Part shown: in pieces, positions 57,479 to 64,000 of the stretch
Numbering within the stretch: the first letter of the stretch is position 1
Layout of the letters: each line of letters opens with the position of its first letter
Assembly: GCA_026196875.1 (NCBI GenBank)
Contig: JAPHTP010000106.1
Span: forward strand, 27,479 to 91,478
Length of the DNA: 64,000 bases
From: Kangiellaceae bacterium
Lineage (GTDB): Bacteria > Pseudomonadota > Gammaproteobacteria > Enterobacterales > Kangiellaceae
Direction of reading: 5' to 3'
Position numbers and translations under genes: made by a program
The notes under the pieces: model-generated
The model's database searches: none
The model's input: only the letters and a program-made list of their open reading frames with translations
What the model was told of the DNA's origin: nothing

Positions 57479-59248
57479 CTAAAGTTCTTCCATAGCTGGC
57501 GATGCAACTCGCATCACTTCTGCAATTGTAGTCTTACCTTCGGCTACTTTTCTAGCCCCGCTAATACGCAATAAACTCATCCCCTGCTTAAGGGCCATAT
57601 CGCGAATTGGTGCGACTTCGCACTCCTCGTTTACCAGTCCTTTTATCTCACGGTTCATTTCAAGCAACTCGTAAATACCCACGCGCCCCATATAACCAGA
57701 ATGACGGCATTCGTCACATCCATTTGGTTCAAACATTAGTTTAGGCACCGGAATGTTAAAACCTATAGTCAGTTCTTGCCAAGCAATATCATTTGGTTCG
57801 ACTGCCTGTTTGCAATGCGGGCACAAAGTTCGTACTAACCGCTGAGCCATTGCACCTAACAAAGTTGCATTAATTAAATAAGGCGGAACACCAATATCTT
57901 GTAATCGAGTTATCGCAGACGAAGCATCATTGGTATGCAAAGTCGATATAACTAAGTGGCCGGTCAGTGAAGCTTGGATCGCCATTTCAGCGGTTTCCTT
58001 ATCACGTATCTCACCAATCATGATGATGTCTGGATCTTGCCGCAGTAACGCCCTAACACCACTCGCAAAATCTACGTCAATATCATGATGAACCTGCATT
58101 TGGTTAAACGCCGGTTCTACCATTTCTATCGGATCTTCAATCGTACAAACATTGACTTCAGGGGTAGCGATTAACTTTAATGTTGTATAAAGCGTCGTTG
58201 TTTTACCAGAACCTGTAGGTCCGGTAAGTAAAACAATACCCGTTGGTTGCCTAGCCATTTGCAACCATGACTTTTCAGTTTTTGGATCAAGCCCTAACTG
58301 GCTAAAGTCTCTTAACAAAACGGTAGGATCAAAAATACGTGCTACAAGCTTTTCTCCAAATGCCGTTGGCAATGTGGAAAGACGTAGTTCAATTTCTAAG
58401 TTATTTGGGGTCTTAGTCTTAATACGACCATCTAGCGGTTTTCTTCTCTCAGCAACATCCATACGCCCCAAGATTTTAAATCGGGCCACTACGGCTGCTG
58501 AAATATTAGCAGGCATCTCATAGACTTTGTGAAGAACACCGTCAATTCTCAAACGAATAATGGCGATTTCACGACGCGGCTCGATATGTATATCACTTGC
58601 TCTTTCAGCAAAAGCATACTGTAACAACCAATCAACAATTTGCACAACATGTTGATCGTTTGCGTCCAGATCACCAACATTGCCGATTTCCAGGAGTTGC
58701 TCTAAATTTGAAATTTTTACATTTTGAAGAGACTCGCTAGACGCCCCTTTCATCGAACGGCTAAGATTGTAGAATTCCTGCTGCAATCGAATCACTGTAT
58801 CTGGGTTAGCAAACACACGCTGGATAGGTTTTCGTAAAATATGCGAAAGACCGGACTCCCAACTTGTCTCAGAAGGATCGATTACCGCAATTTGAACTTC
58901 GTCATTAGCTACTTCGCATGCCAAAATGTTATGGCGTAACGCAAAGGCTTTTGACATGACAGAGGTAACCGAATCGACGTCAATTTTAAGCGGATCTAAT
59001 CTTACATATGGAAGCTTTATTTGAGCTGCATACCATTCAGTCAGTAATTCGGCGGTTAGGATTTTGTTTCTAAACTTAACCGATTTAATTTTCAGTTGTG
59101 CTATCTGATTTATCGGGTGCGATTGGAGTTTCTTAGGACGTAGTTCAATTAGGGCTGACTTGCTCTGTTCAGTAGTAATCACCCCTCCTTTTTCCAACAA
59201 AGTTAAAAAATGGACTAAATCAGTTTTTCTGACAGCAGCCGTTTGCAT
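57479..59248 (-). CDS. GspE/PilB-type secretion or pilus assembly ATPase
   Basis: The protein is about 589 residues, with an N-terminal MshEN/GspII-type domain (about 50-150). The ATPase core has Walker A GPTGSGKTTTLY, Asp box LRQDPDIIMIGEIRD, His box TGHLVISTLHTND, and a zinc tetracysteine CPHC and CDEC. It drives assembly of type IV-like pili or type II secretion pseudopili. No pilin, platform (GspF/PilC) or peptidase genes are near, so its machine cannot be named. The start is probably the ATG at 59248; a GTG at 59260 is possible. Neither has a strong ribosome-binding site. Confidence 0.88.
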   Translation of the reverse strand: MQTAAVRKTDLVHFLTLLEKGGVITTEQSKSALIELRPKKLQSHPINQIAQLKIKSVKFRNKILTAELLTEWYAAQIKLPYVRLDPLKIDVDSVTSVMSKAFALRHNILACEVANDEVQIAVIDPSETSWESGLSHILRKPIQRVFANPDTVIRLQQEFYNLSRSMKGASSESLQNVKISNLEQLLEIGNVGDLDANDQHVVQIVDWLLQYAFAERASDIHIEPRREIAIIRLRIDGVLHKVYEMPANISAAVVARFKILGRMDVAERRKPLDGRIKTKTPNNLEIELRLSTLPTAFGEKLVARIFDPTVLLRDFSQLGLDPKTEKSWLQMARQPTGIVLLTGPTGSGKTTTLYTTLKLIATPEVNVCTIEDPIEMVEPAFNQMQVHHDIDVDFASGVRALLRQDPDIIMIGEIRDKETAEMAIQASLTGHLVISTLHTNDASSAITRLQDIGVPPYLINATLLGAMAQRLVRTLCPHCKQAVEPNDIAWQELTIGFNIPVPKLMFEPNGCDECRHSGYMGRVGIYELLEMNREIKGLVNEECEVAPIRDMALKQGMSLLRISGARKVAEGKTTIAEVMRVASPAMEEL

Positions 59249-59407
59249 CGGTAATATCACTCAAATAAAGGTATATTAAGTCTAACGCACTGATTTTAAA
59301 TAGCAAATAGATTCCTTTGCCAGTCAAAATTTGTGATTGATTTGAGAACTATGCCGAATTGAAAATGTGAATTTAACAATGCTTAACTGACAAGTCTAGG
59401 ATATTGG

Positions 59408-60187
59408 TTATTCAATATTTAATACTGAACGAACATTCTCTGTAGTTTGCGCGGCGATAATGGTAGGTAGTTCTGAACGAAGTTCGATTAAGGTGCGAAA
59501 ATTATCGAACAAATGCAACGGAGTATTATATTTCTGCCGGCAAGTTACAGGAGGCATATCCGGCGCATCGGTTTCTAAAACGATAGCGTCTAGTGGTAGG
59601 CTAGTAGCCAGCTTACGCAGCTTAGCTGCTCGTGGAAATGTCATGGCTCCACCGAACCCTAGCTTAAAACCCAGTCCAATATATCTCTCTGCTTGATTTT
59701 CGCTACCGTTAAAAGCATGACATATACCGCCGTATTGGAAATGGCTATTTTTGAGGATTTGGAGAACCTCATCATGTGCTTTTCGAACATGCAAAACAAC
59801 TGGCAATTGTGCTTCTTTAGCAATATCGATTTGCGCTTTAAAATACTTTAGCTGCTCATCACGATTTACATCACTATTATAATAATCGAGCCCTATTTCA
59901 CCGATTGCTGCAATAGGTCCTACTGAAAGCGCCATTTCAAGGTCATGCAGGTGGCTTTCTTCATGCTGTTCCAGAAACATTGGATGAAGCCCGAGAGCTG
60001 TGTGACAGATTTCCAAACGTGCAGTAATTTGCCGAATTCGACGCCAACCATCACGAGTGACTGCAGGAATTAGAATTCCTCCAATTCCCGTGCCCGTACA
60101 TTTTTCGACCAAAGCATCTACCTTACCTTCAAATGGAGGTAAGTCTAAGTGGCAATGGGAATCGAAAAGTGTAAATTTAGGTGACAT
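59408..60187 (-). CDS. TatD-family metal-dependent deoxyribonuclease (YjjV type)
   Basis: The 259-residue TIM-barrel hydrolase has the metal ligands in DSHCHLD (His11, His13), GEIGLDYY, HVRKAHD, CHAFNG and ETDAPDM. It is closer to the YjjV branch than to TatD proper by overall layout. Family members are Mg2+-dependent 3'-5' exonucleases acting on DNA or damaged ends. It lies 160 bases downstream of nothing else related and upstream of the ATPase gene in the same direction. Confidence 0.88.
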   Translation of the reverse strand: MSPKFTLFDSHCHLDLPPFEGKVDALVEKCTGTGIGGILIPAVTRDGWRRIRQITARLEICHTALGLHPMFLEQHEESHLHDLEMALSVGPIAAIGEIGLDYYNSDVNRDEQLKYFKAQIDIAKEAQLPVVLHVRKAHDEVLQILKNSHFQYGGICHAFNGSENQAERYIGLGFKLGFGGAMTFPRAAKLRKLATSLPLDAIVLETDAPDMPPVTCRQKYNTPLHLFDNFRTLIELRSELPTIIAAQTTENVRSVLNIE

Positions 60188-60410
60188 TATTACCCTTCAA
60201 CAACATCTCAAATACTTATTATTTTTTTGACGCGGTTACTTTATAACGTCGTTATAAAATAAGCAACGTAAAAATAGATCAACTCTATCAAGCTTATAGT
60301 CAATCTGTTTAATTATAGATAATAGCCTGATAATTCTATAAAAACTCATACTTTTTACTCTGATATCTCAGATTAATTAAGTCGTTAACTAAATGAGCCT
60401 AGTAAATATC

Positions 60411-61997
60411 CTAGTGTTCCCTGGTTTGACTGAATCTAATGTCAGGCCAGCGCTCCTCAGTTAAATTCAAGTTGATTCTAGTTGGAGCTAGATAAGTCAA
60501 GTTATCTCCTCCGTCTAACGCCAGGTTCTCTGACGCTTTGTTTTGAAACTGCTCTAGCATTTTCTCATCATCACACTCAACCCAACGCGCAGTGTTTACC
60601 GACACGGACTCAAAAATACAGTTAACTTTGTACTCATCTTTCAATCGGTGCGCTACCACATCGAACTGCAGCACTCCAACGGCGCCAAGGATAAGATCAT
60701 TAGAATTGAGAGGTCTAAATACTTGAGTCGCACCTTCTTCAGACAATTGAATTAATCCCTTCAACAAAGCTTTGTTTTTTAGGGGATCTTTAAGTCTTAC
60801 TCGTCTAAACAACTCTGGAGCGAAATTAGGAATTCCTGAGAATTTGAGTTCTTCACCGGCGGTAAAAGTATCACCTATTTGAATGGTTCCATGGTTATGC
60901 AGTCCGATAATATCGCCGGCGTAAGCTTCTTCTAAATTGGAGCGGTCTCCGGCCAAAAAGGTAACCGCATTCGAAACCTGGATATCACGATTTAAGCGAA
61001 CATGTTTCATCTTCATACCTTTTTGGTAGTTGCCGGAAACAATACGCATAAAGGCTATACGGTCCCTATGTTGAGGGTCCATGTTAGCTTGAATTTTGAA
61101 GATAAACCCAGAGAAGTCATTTTCGCTGGACTCCACTTCACGGGTATTGGTTTGACGGCTCAAGGGCTTTGGCGCCCATTCAACAAACCCATCCAGCATT
61201 TGAGTTACACCGAAGTTCCCCAAAGCGGTACCAAAGTAGACTGGCGTCAAATGGCCTTTTAGAAACTCGTCTAATTCAAACTCATGACTAGCACCTAACA
61301 CCAACTCAAGTTCATCTCTTAAGTCCTGGGCAAGACTACCGATTCGCTTGTCTAGCTCGGGATTATTTAAACCTTCTAGTACATCGACATCTTGAATAGT
61401 GTGTCCTTGACCAGTTTGGTAAAAATAAATCTTATCTTCGAGTATGTGATAAACGCCTTTGAACTGTTTACCCATGCCGATTGGCCAAGTAATAGGCGCA
61501 CACTTAATATTGAGGACTTCCTCAACTTCATCCATAAGCTCAATTGGATCTTTGATATCACGATCCAGCTTATTCATAAAAGTGACGATTGGCGTATCGC
61601 GTAGTCGACAAACTTCCATTAATTTAATGGTTCTATCTTCGACCCCTTTACTACTATCAATAACCATCAGTGCAGAGTCGACAGCTGTTAAGGTACGGTA
61701 GGTATCTTCAGAGAAGTCTTCATGCCCGGGAGTGTCTAAGAGATTAACCACTCGGTCATTGTATGGGAATTGCATAACAGAGGTTGTCACTGAGATCCCC
61801 CGTTGCTTTTCCATCTCCATCCAATCTGAGGTGGCATGTTTTCCTGACTTCTTCCCCTTTACGGTTCCCGCTTCTTGGATCTTTTGGCCCAAAAGAAGAA
61901 GTTTCTCCGTAATTGTGGTTTTACCTGCATCAGGGTGAGAGATGATAGCAAAGGTCCTTCGCTTATTGATTTCATTAAGAAAATCTTGGTTTGCCAT
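60411..61997 (-). CDS. prfC: Peptide chain release factor 3
   Basis: RF3 is a GTPase that recycles RF1/RF2 from the ribosome. The 528-residue protein has G1 SHPDAGKTT (20-28), the DTPGHED and NKLDRD motifs, and the ending RFSQTREH (E. coli: FHQTREH). The first residues are [17 protein letters not shown]. The gene directly abuts a mobile-element-like repressor module. prfC is the insertion site of SXT/R391 elements, in which the element replaces the first codons and the promoter, so this N-terminus may be element-derived. The 220 bases downstream to tatD show nothing notable. Confidence 0.96.
   Translation of the reverse strand: MANQDFLNEINKRRTFAIISHPDAGKTTITEKLLLLGQKIQEAGTVKGKKSGKHATSDWMEMEKQRGISVTTSVMQFPYNDRVVNLLDTPGHEDFSEDTYRTLTAVDSALMVIDSSKGVEDRTIKLMEVCRLRDTPIVTFMNKLDRDIKDPIELMDEVEEVLNIKCAPITWPIGMGKQFKGVYHILEDKIYFYQTGQGHTIQDVDVLEGLNNPELDKRIGSLAQDLRDELELVLGASHEFELDEFLKGHLTPVYFGTALGNFGVTQMLDGFVEWAPKPLSRQTNTREVESSENDFSGFIFKIQANMDPQHRDRIAFMRIVSGNYQKGMKMKHVRLNRDIQVSNAVTFLAGDRSNLEEAYAGDIIGLHNHGTIQIGDTFTAGEELKFSGIPNFAPELFRRVRLKDPLKNKALLKGLIQLSEEGATQVFRPLNSNDLILGAVGVLQFDVVAHRLKDEYKVNCIFESVSVNTARWVECDDEKMLEQFQNKASENLALDGGDNLTYLAPTRINLNLTEERWPDIRFSQTREH
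61930..61946 (-). other. Possible attachment core in prfC (inferred)
   Basis: The 17 bases ATCATCTCTCACCCTGA encode codons 18 to 23 (IISHPD). This is the highly conserved 5' region of prfC where SXT/R391-type elements are known to recombine, and the core repeat is reported as 17 bases. I have not seen the matching left-end copy, which would lie outside the window. Confidence 0.35.
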
Positions 61998-62253
61998 GTA
62001 TAAATTCTTTTAGTTTGTACACGGATTTGTACACACTTTTGGAAGTACTCTCTTTTCAGTTCTTCGCTTGTCAAATCCGTCGTGTTAATCGTAATTGCCC
62101 GCTATTTTCGCTGATCTTGACTTTATAAACAATCAATGGTTATCTAATCGGTTACCATTTACTCTCAGCGTGCGCCAATGCTCAGTTGTAGCTGTTTGCA
62201 ATCGTTGCTTCTTCAGCTCGTGAACAACTGTGGCTAAACCACAAATTCCTTCG

Positions 62254-62901
62254 CTACCAGAAATCGATGATAGCTTGTCGTACTACACCGATGATGGTGC
62301 AGTTGCCGTTGATCGGTATTGCCGGGTATTGCGGGTTCAAAGGTTTTAGATACTTCTGTTCACCATCAATAACCAACTGCTTAAAGGTTGCTTCTTTCGA
62401 ATCATCCAAACGCGCAACAACCAATGAACCTGAAGAGTAAGGTAACTCAGGATCAACAACGATCACTGCCCCCTCAGGTATGGATTTTTTTCCGCTTGGA
62501 TTTTCCATACTGTCGCCTTTTACGCGAAGTGCGAAACAACCCTCATGTGCTTTCCCAGTGACTTCACGCCACTCCTCAGCATCTTCATGGGCAAATCCCT
62601 CCGCTATTTCAGTCCAATCACCGGCCTGAACCCAGTTAATGAGAGGAATTCTTCCCTTAATATCAGGCCCGACTTCTACATTACCGACCCCCAAGCCAAT
62701 CTCGCCATCACCTGTGGCGAGCCAATGAGCATTCACGCGAAGCGCCTCCGCGATCTGCATGGTGTAACGAGACCTAGCCGATTTACCAGAGCAAATCTGG
62801 CTGATCGACTGCTGTTTGATACCAATGCGACGAGCCAACTCAGACTGAGTCACCCCAGTAAGCTGCAAGGCATGGTTTAGTCGTTCGGATAAAGTTTTCA
62901 T
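62254..62901 (-). CDS. setR: SetR/CI-like phage-type repressor
   Basis: The 215-residue protein has an XRE helix-turn-helix (about 5-60, SERLNHALQLTGVTQSELARR and QQSISQICSGK) and a LexA/CI-type S24 peptidase domain. The cleavage site is Ala93-Gly94 (WVQAGDW), with Ser131 (KGDSMEN) and Lys174 as the catalytic pair, so it should self-cleave after DNA damage. Length, sequence style and position beside prfC point to SetR, the master repressor of SXT/R391 elements. It is divergent from a cro-like gene across four operators. The region is more G+C-rich than the host genes (for example 33 of 60 bases at 62521-62580). It appears to have a leaderless message. Confidence 0.85.
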   Translation of the reverse strand: MKTLSERLNHALQLTGVTQSELARRIGIKQQSISQICSGKSARSRYTMQIAEALRVNAHWLATGDGEIGLGVGNVEVGPDIKGRIPLINWVQAGDWTEIAEGFAHEDAEEWREVTGKAHEGCFALRVKGDSMENPSGKKSIPEGAVIVVDPELPYSSGSLVVARLDDSKEATFKQLVIDGEQKYLKPLNPQYPAIPINGNCTIIGVVRQAIIDFW

Positions 62902-62909
62902 AAGCCCGT

Positions 62910-62938
62910 ATTCTACAAATAAAACTGTAGCCTTTCAA
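62910..62938 (-). promoter_or_regulatory. Repressor promoter, likely leaderless
   Basis: On the reverse strand TTGAAA (62938-62933) and TAGAAT (62915-62910) are 17 bases apart. Transcription would begin near 62903, one to three bases before the repressor ATG at 62901, and there is no Shine-Dalgarno sequence. Operators 1 and 2 cover the -10 and -35 elements. Confidence 0.65.
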
Positions 62939-63007
62939 CAATTTTAACTGTTGACTTTTCTACAGTTTAAACTGTAACATTCGTTCTTGTAACAGTTATT
63001 ATTGTAA
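62913..63007. promoter_or_regulatory. Four repressor operators between setR-like and cro-like genes
   Basis: Four 18-base imperfect palindromes of the form TACAGTT-AAACTGTA occur at 62913-62930, 62936-62953, 62960-62977 and 62990-63007. The third contains a perfect 16-base palindrome, TACAGTTTAAACTGTA. Starts are 23, 24 and 30 bases apart. They cover both divergent promoters, so the repressor and Cro-like protein can set a bistable switch. Confidence 0.75.
62951..62980 (+). promoter_or_regulatory. Promoter of the cro-like early operon
   Basis: TTGACT (62951-62956) and TAACAT (62975-62980) are spaced 18 bases apart, overlapping operators 2 and 3, with operator 4 just downstream of the likely start near 62987. 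Confidence 0.5.
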
Positions 63008-63018
63008 CAGGAGACGGT

Positions 63019-63270
63019 ATGGAAGTGTTCAACACGACACAAAAACATCTCCGCCGTGCCATTGACTTGGTCGGCGGGCAATCAGCATTAGCACGAGCCA
63101 TCAACTCAAAACAGCAAAACGTCTGGTTTTGGTTGAATAAATCAGGGCGTGTTCCCGCTGAATTCGTTTTACCCATCGAACAAGCTACGCGAGGACAGGT
63201 AACCCGATCCCAGTTAAGACCGGACATCTATCCCGAATGCCCAAGCGAGCTGAAAGCCAGTAACCAGTAG
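63019..63270 (+). CDS. Cro-like (YdaS-type) repressor
   Basis: The 83-residue protein shows the YdaS/Cro pattern: AIDLVGGQSALARAINSKQQ (helix-turn-helix), VWFWLNKSGRVPAEFVLPIE and TRSQLRPDIYPE. It should bind the same operators as the SetR-like protein and oppose it, promoting the early operon. AGGAG precedes the ATG. It is the first gene after the divergent promoter, as in SXT (croS). Confidence 0.85.
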   Translation: MEVFNTTQKHLRRAIDLVGGQSALARAINSKQQNVWFWLNKSGRVPAEFVLPIEQATRGQVTRSQLRPDIYPECPSELKASNQ

Positions 63271-63325
63271 GATTAAGGGCAAATAATGGTCAGCATTTTA
63301 CGTAAACACAAAAGCGAGTTCCTCC

Positions 63326-64000
63326 ATGCGTGATTATGGCAAGGTCTATACCCGCTTTTGGCTAAAGCAAAACGTTTTGTCCTGGAGTGACTCAGCGAAG
63401 TTGCTAGGGCTGTATTTGCTTACATGCCCACATTGTAATTTGCTTGGCTGCTTTCGATTGCCGATTGGTTACGTTGCTTCTGACTTGAACTGGGATGAGC
63501 AACAGGTTGCCAAGGCTCTAAATGAGTTAGAACAAGATCAGTTCCTCATTCGTTGCGAGGAATCCGGTTGGACTTTGATTCGGAGCTTTCTGAAGCACAA
63601 CCCAATCGAAAACCCAAACCAAGGTAAGGCAGCCTTTCGGTTGCTTAAAGATGTACCTGCCGACTTCATTGGTATGGCATCGCTTTTAAAATCTCTTGCC
63701 GCTTTTCAAGCTCGGCTACCAGAAGAATTTTCATCATTGTTTATGCCTGATGGCAACCCGGTAAGGGACTCTCAACGGTCGGATGACTCTGAGAGAAGCA
63801 ATAAACTAACAGTTAAAACTGTTGACCACATACAGTTTGAAGACTTCTGGGATGTACAAATACGCAAAGAAAAAAAAGCGAAAGCCAAAGAAGAATGGCT
63901 TCGCATGGGCCTCAATGAAGACCATGAACTCGCCTTGGAAGTGCTAACACGCTGGAAAGAGCAACGAGACAACCGATTGCAGTATCAAGATCGGACTAAG
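63326..64000 (+). CDS. Phage/ICE replication-type protein (cut by window edge)
   Basis: An open frame begins at the ATG at 63326 and runs 225 codons to the window edge. The start MRDYGKVYTRFWLKQNVLSWSDSAKLLGLYLLTCPH has the style of phage replisome organiser or replication-initiator N-termini (YTRFW, LLTSP-like). A winged-helix-like part follows (about 45-90, ALNELEQDQFLIRCEESG). The later part is charged and probably a linker. The gene carries a repressor-operator-like palindrome at 63807-63824. It lies just after the cro-like gene, in the early operon. The exact family is uncertain. Confidence 0.65.
   Translation, partial: MRDYGKVYTRFWLKQNVLSWSDSAKLLGLYLLTCPHCNLLGCFRLPIGYVASDLNWDEQQVAKALNELEQDQFLIRCEESGWTLIRSFLKHNPIENPNQGKAAFRLLKDVPADFIGMASLLKSLAAFQARLPEEFSSLFMPDGNPVRDSQRSDDSERSNKLTVKTVDHIQFEDFWDVQIRKEKKAKAKEEWLRMGLNEDHELALEVLTRWKEQRDNRLQYQDRTK
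63807..63824. promoter_or_regulatory. Operator-like palindrome inside the replication-type gene
   Basis: TAACAGTTAAAACTGTTG has arms AACAGTT and AACTGTT, matching the four setR/cro operators. A further half-site (TACAGTTTG) follows at 63831-63839. It lies about 480 bases into the gene. Confidence 0.55.

Noticed and set aside
61859..62074. Reverse-strand frame beginning TSEELKREYFQKCVQ that overlaps the prfC start
   Set aside because: It runs into the prfC coding sequence in another frame. The part upstream of prfC looks protein-like but has no good start, and the part inside prfC is a shadow.

Overview
The window reads as chromosome from a low-G+C, aerobic, probably marine gammaproteobacterium. 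The evidence is the set of conserved gammaproteobacterial neighbourhoods (rplU-rpmA-obgE next to ispB; lptF-lptG divergent from pepA-holC-valS; xerD-dsbC) and the many TonB-dependent receptors. A Kangiellaceae-like host would fit, but I cannot fix the genus from sequence alone.

Layout. 1-9 kb: a gene fragment, an AT-rich 1.15 kb gap, rpsT (TTG start), obgE, rpmA, rplU with a structured leader, ispB, a YkgJ-type cysteine-cluster protein, an S41 protease lipoprotein, pckA and ppiC. 9-15.5 kb: a TonB-dependent receptor, yacG, recJ with an uncharacterised upstream partner, and a Tat-exported amidohydrolase. 15.6-43 kb: a carboxylate (acetate/propionate) locus made of prpE, an ActP-type Na+/solute symporter with its DUF4212 partner, a transporter-fused hybrid sensor kinase (CrbS-like), a LuxR-type regulator (CrbR-like), acs, a DcaP-like porin, and a cNMP/CBS/DUF294 protein paired with a DEDD exonuclease. 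Inside this stretch sit two more TonB receptors, a periplasmic binding protein that carries the same N-terminal motif as the receptors, a receptor-linked lipoprotein, a patatin-like lipase and several poorly characterised genes. 43-49 kb: an Mth938-type protein, dsbC, xerD, ogt, tRNA-Lys(UUU), an isolated iscS, trmJ, and a 620-base gap with a candidate small RNA and a perfect inverted repeat. 49-60 kb: an unknown gene, lptG/lptF, pepA, holC, valS, a solitary GspE/PilB-type ATPase and tatD. 60-64 kb: prfC followed by a more G+C-rich regulatory module (CI/SetR-like repressor, four operators, Cro-like protein, and a replication-type protein running off the end).

Two systems stand out. (1) A palindrome, TTAGACTTTAGTCTAA, occurs twice 20 bp apart between acs and the porin, once (14/16) between the symporter operon and crbS, and as an 11-base half before prpE. 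This looks like the operator set of the acetate switch, uniting sensor, regulator, uptake, activation and outer-membrane entry. (2) The right-hand end looks like one end of an SXT/R391-type integrative conjugative element: a 215-residue SetR-like repressor and a Cro-like gene directly abut the 5' end of prfC, the known attachment gene of that family. A further repressor operator lies inside the downstream replication-like gene.
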